Shown in pieces: positions 63,744 through 64,000 of a DNA stretch of 64,000 bases (within the stretch, counting starts at the first letter, position 1; every line of letters starts with the position of its first letter). Source of the stretch: Aurelia coerulea (taxonomy: Eukaryota > Cnidaria > Scyphozoa > Semaeostomeae > Ulmaridae); contig CM076949.1 of NCBI GenBank assembly GCA_039566865.1, forward strand, positions 21,924,501 through 21,988,500, given 5' to 3'. Both the position numbers and the translations under genes were made by a program. Under the pieces are notes generated by a model. That model had not been told where the DNA came from. It saw only the letters and a program-made list of their open reading frames with translations, and searched no databases.

Positions 63744-64000
63744 ATGACATGCTACATTCTTCATACACAATGGTTGGTTTTTAGGACACTTTTGCTGAGT
63801 GGTGATGTAGAAACGAATCCAGGCCCTGAAACACTTGGCTTCTGTACCTGGAATCTAAATAGTATTACCGCGCATGATTTTTTACGGGTCTCGCTTATGG
63901 AGGCTTACAACTCGGTTTACAATTATGACCTTATTGGCATTGTTGAAACCCACCTTGACAATACCGTTGATGAAGAAAAGCTGGCACTAAATGGCTACAC
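63744..64000 (+). CDS. LINE ORF2 N-terminus: 2A-like motif and APE endonuclease start (partial)
   Basis: The frame is open from 63693 to the window end, with a Met at 63744. After a hydrophobic stretch comes LLLSGDVETNPGP, which fits the D-x-E-x-NPGP signature of 2A ribosome-skipping peptides, then FCTWNLNSI and DLIGIVETHLD, the first blocks of the apurinic/apyrimidinic-type endonuclease of CR1/L2-type LINEs. 2A-like motifs at this position are known in APE-type LINEs of sea urchin and other animals. RT domain lies beyond the window. Confidence 0.85.
   Translation, partial: MTCYILHTQWLVFRTLLLSGDVETNPGPETLGFCTWNLNSITAHDFLRVSLMEAYNSVYNYDLIGIVETHLDNTVDEEKLALNGY

Overview
This window is eukaryotic nuclear DNA from an invertebrate animal, most likely a marine one; an anthozoan cnidarian is my best guess. 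Genes are split into many small exons with GT-AG introns, the intergenic DNA is AT-rich, and introns are packed with MITEs, SINEs and CR1/L2/jockey-type LINE fragments. No prokaryotic features, rRNA, CRISPR array or intact tRNA gene was seen. The organism assignment is inference.

Layout, all genes on the + strand. (1) 177-1828: last two exons of an unrecognised coiled-coil protein. (2) 4712-37260: a complete TRIM37 orthologue, 27 coding exons with consistent phases, 981 codons (RING, B-box, coiled coil, MATH, acidic tail). (3) 41408-58812: a complete TRMT44 orthologue (tRNA-Ser Um44 2'-O-methyltransferase), 12 coding exons, 690 codons, with a SAM-binding motif and a C-terminal CCCH zinc finger. 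(4) 58813-64000: a repeat-rich tail with a tRNA-derived SINE, foldback elements, a LINE ORF1, and the start of a LINE ORF2 that carries a 2A-like motif and an APE-type endonuclease and runs off the window.

Mobile DNA makes up most of the non-coding sequence. Three groups recur: TA-flanked foldback elements with CCGGGTG-like ends; Harbinger-like elements with TAA/TTA targets; and TTAA-flanked elements. There are also hAT-like elements, one of them nested with an exact 7-bp target duplication, and a SINE family with exact target duplications. Several elements sit within 7-30 bp of splice sites of the two genes.

The most unusual object is in TRIM37 intron 9 (10822-20135). A roughly 8-kb element with TA-flanked terminal inverted repeats sits beside a 0.3-kb derivative of itself. 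It contains a higher-order satellite (about 12840-18590) whose basic unit is a GCAGCA...TGCTG hairpin, and which has captured and co-amplified the 3' end of a LINE. No transposase is visible in it.

TRIM37 and TRMT44 are not functionally linked as far as is known; their adjacency here looks like ordinary gene order.
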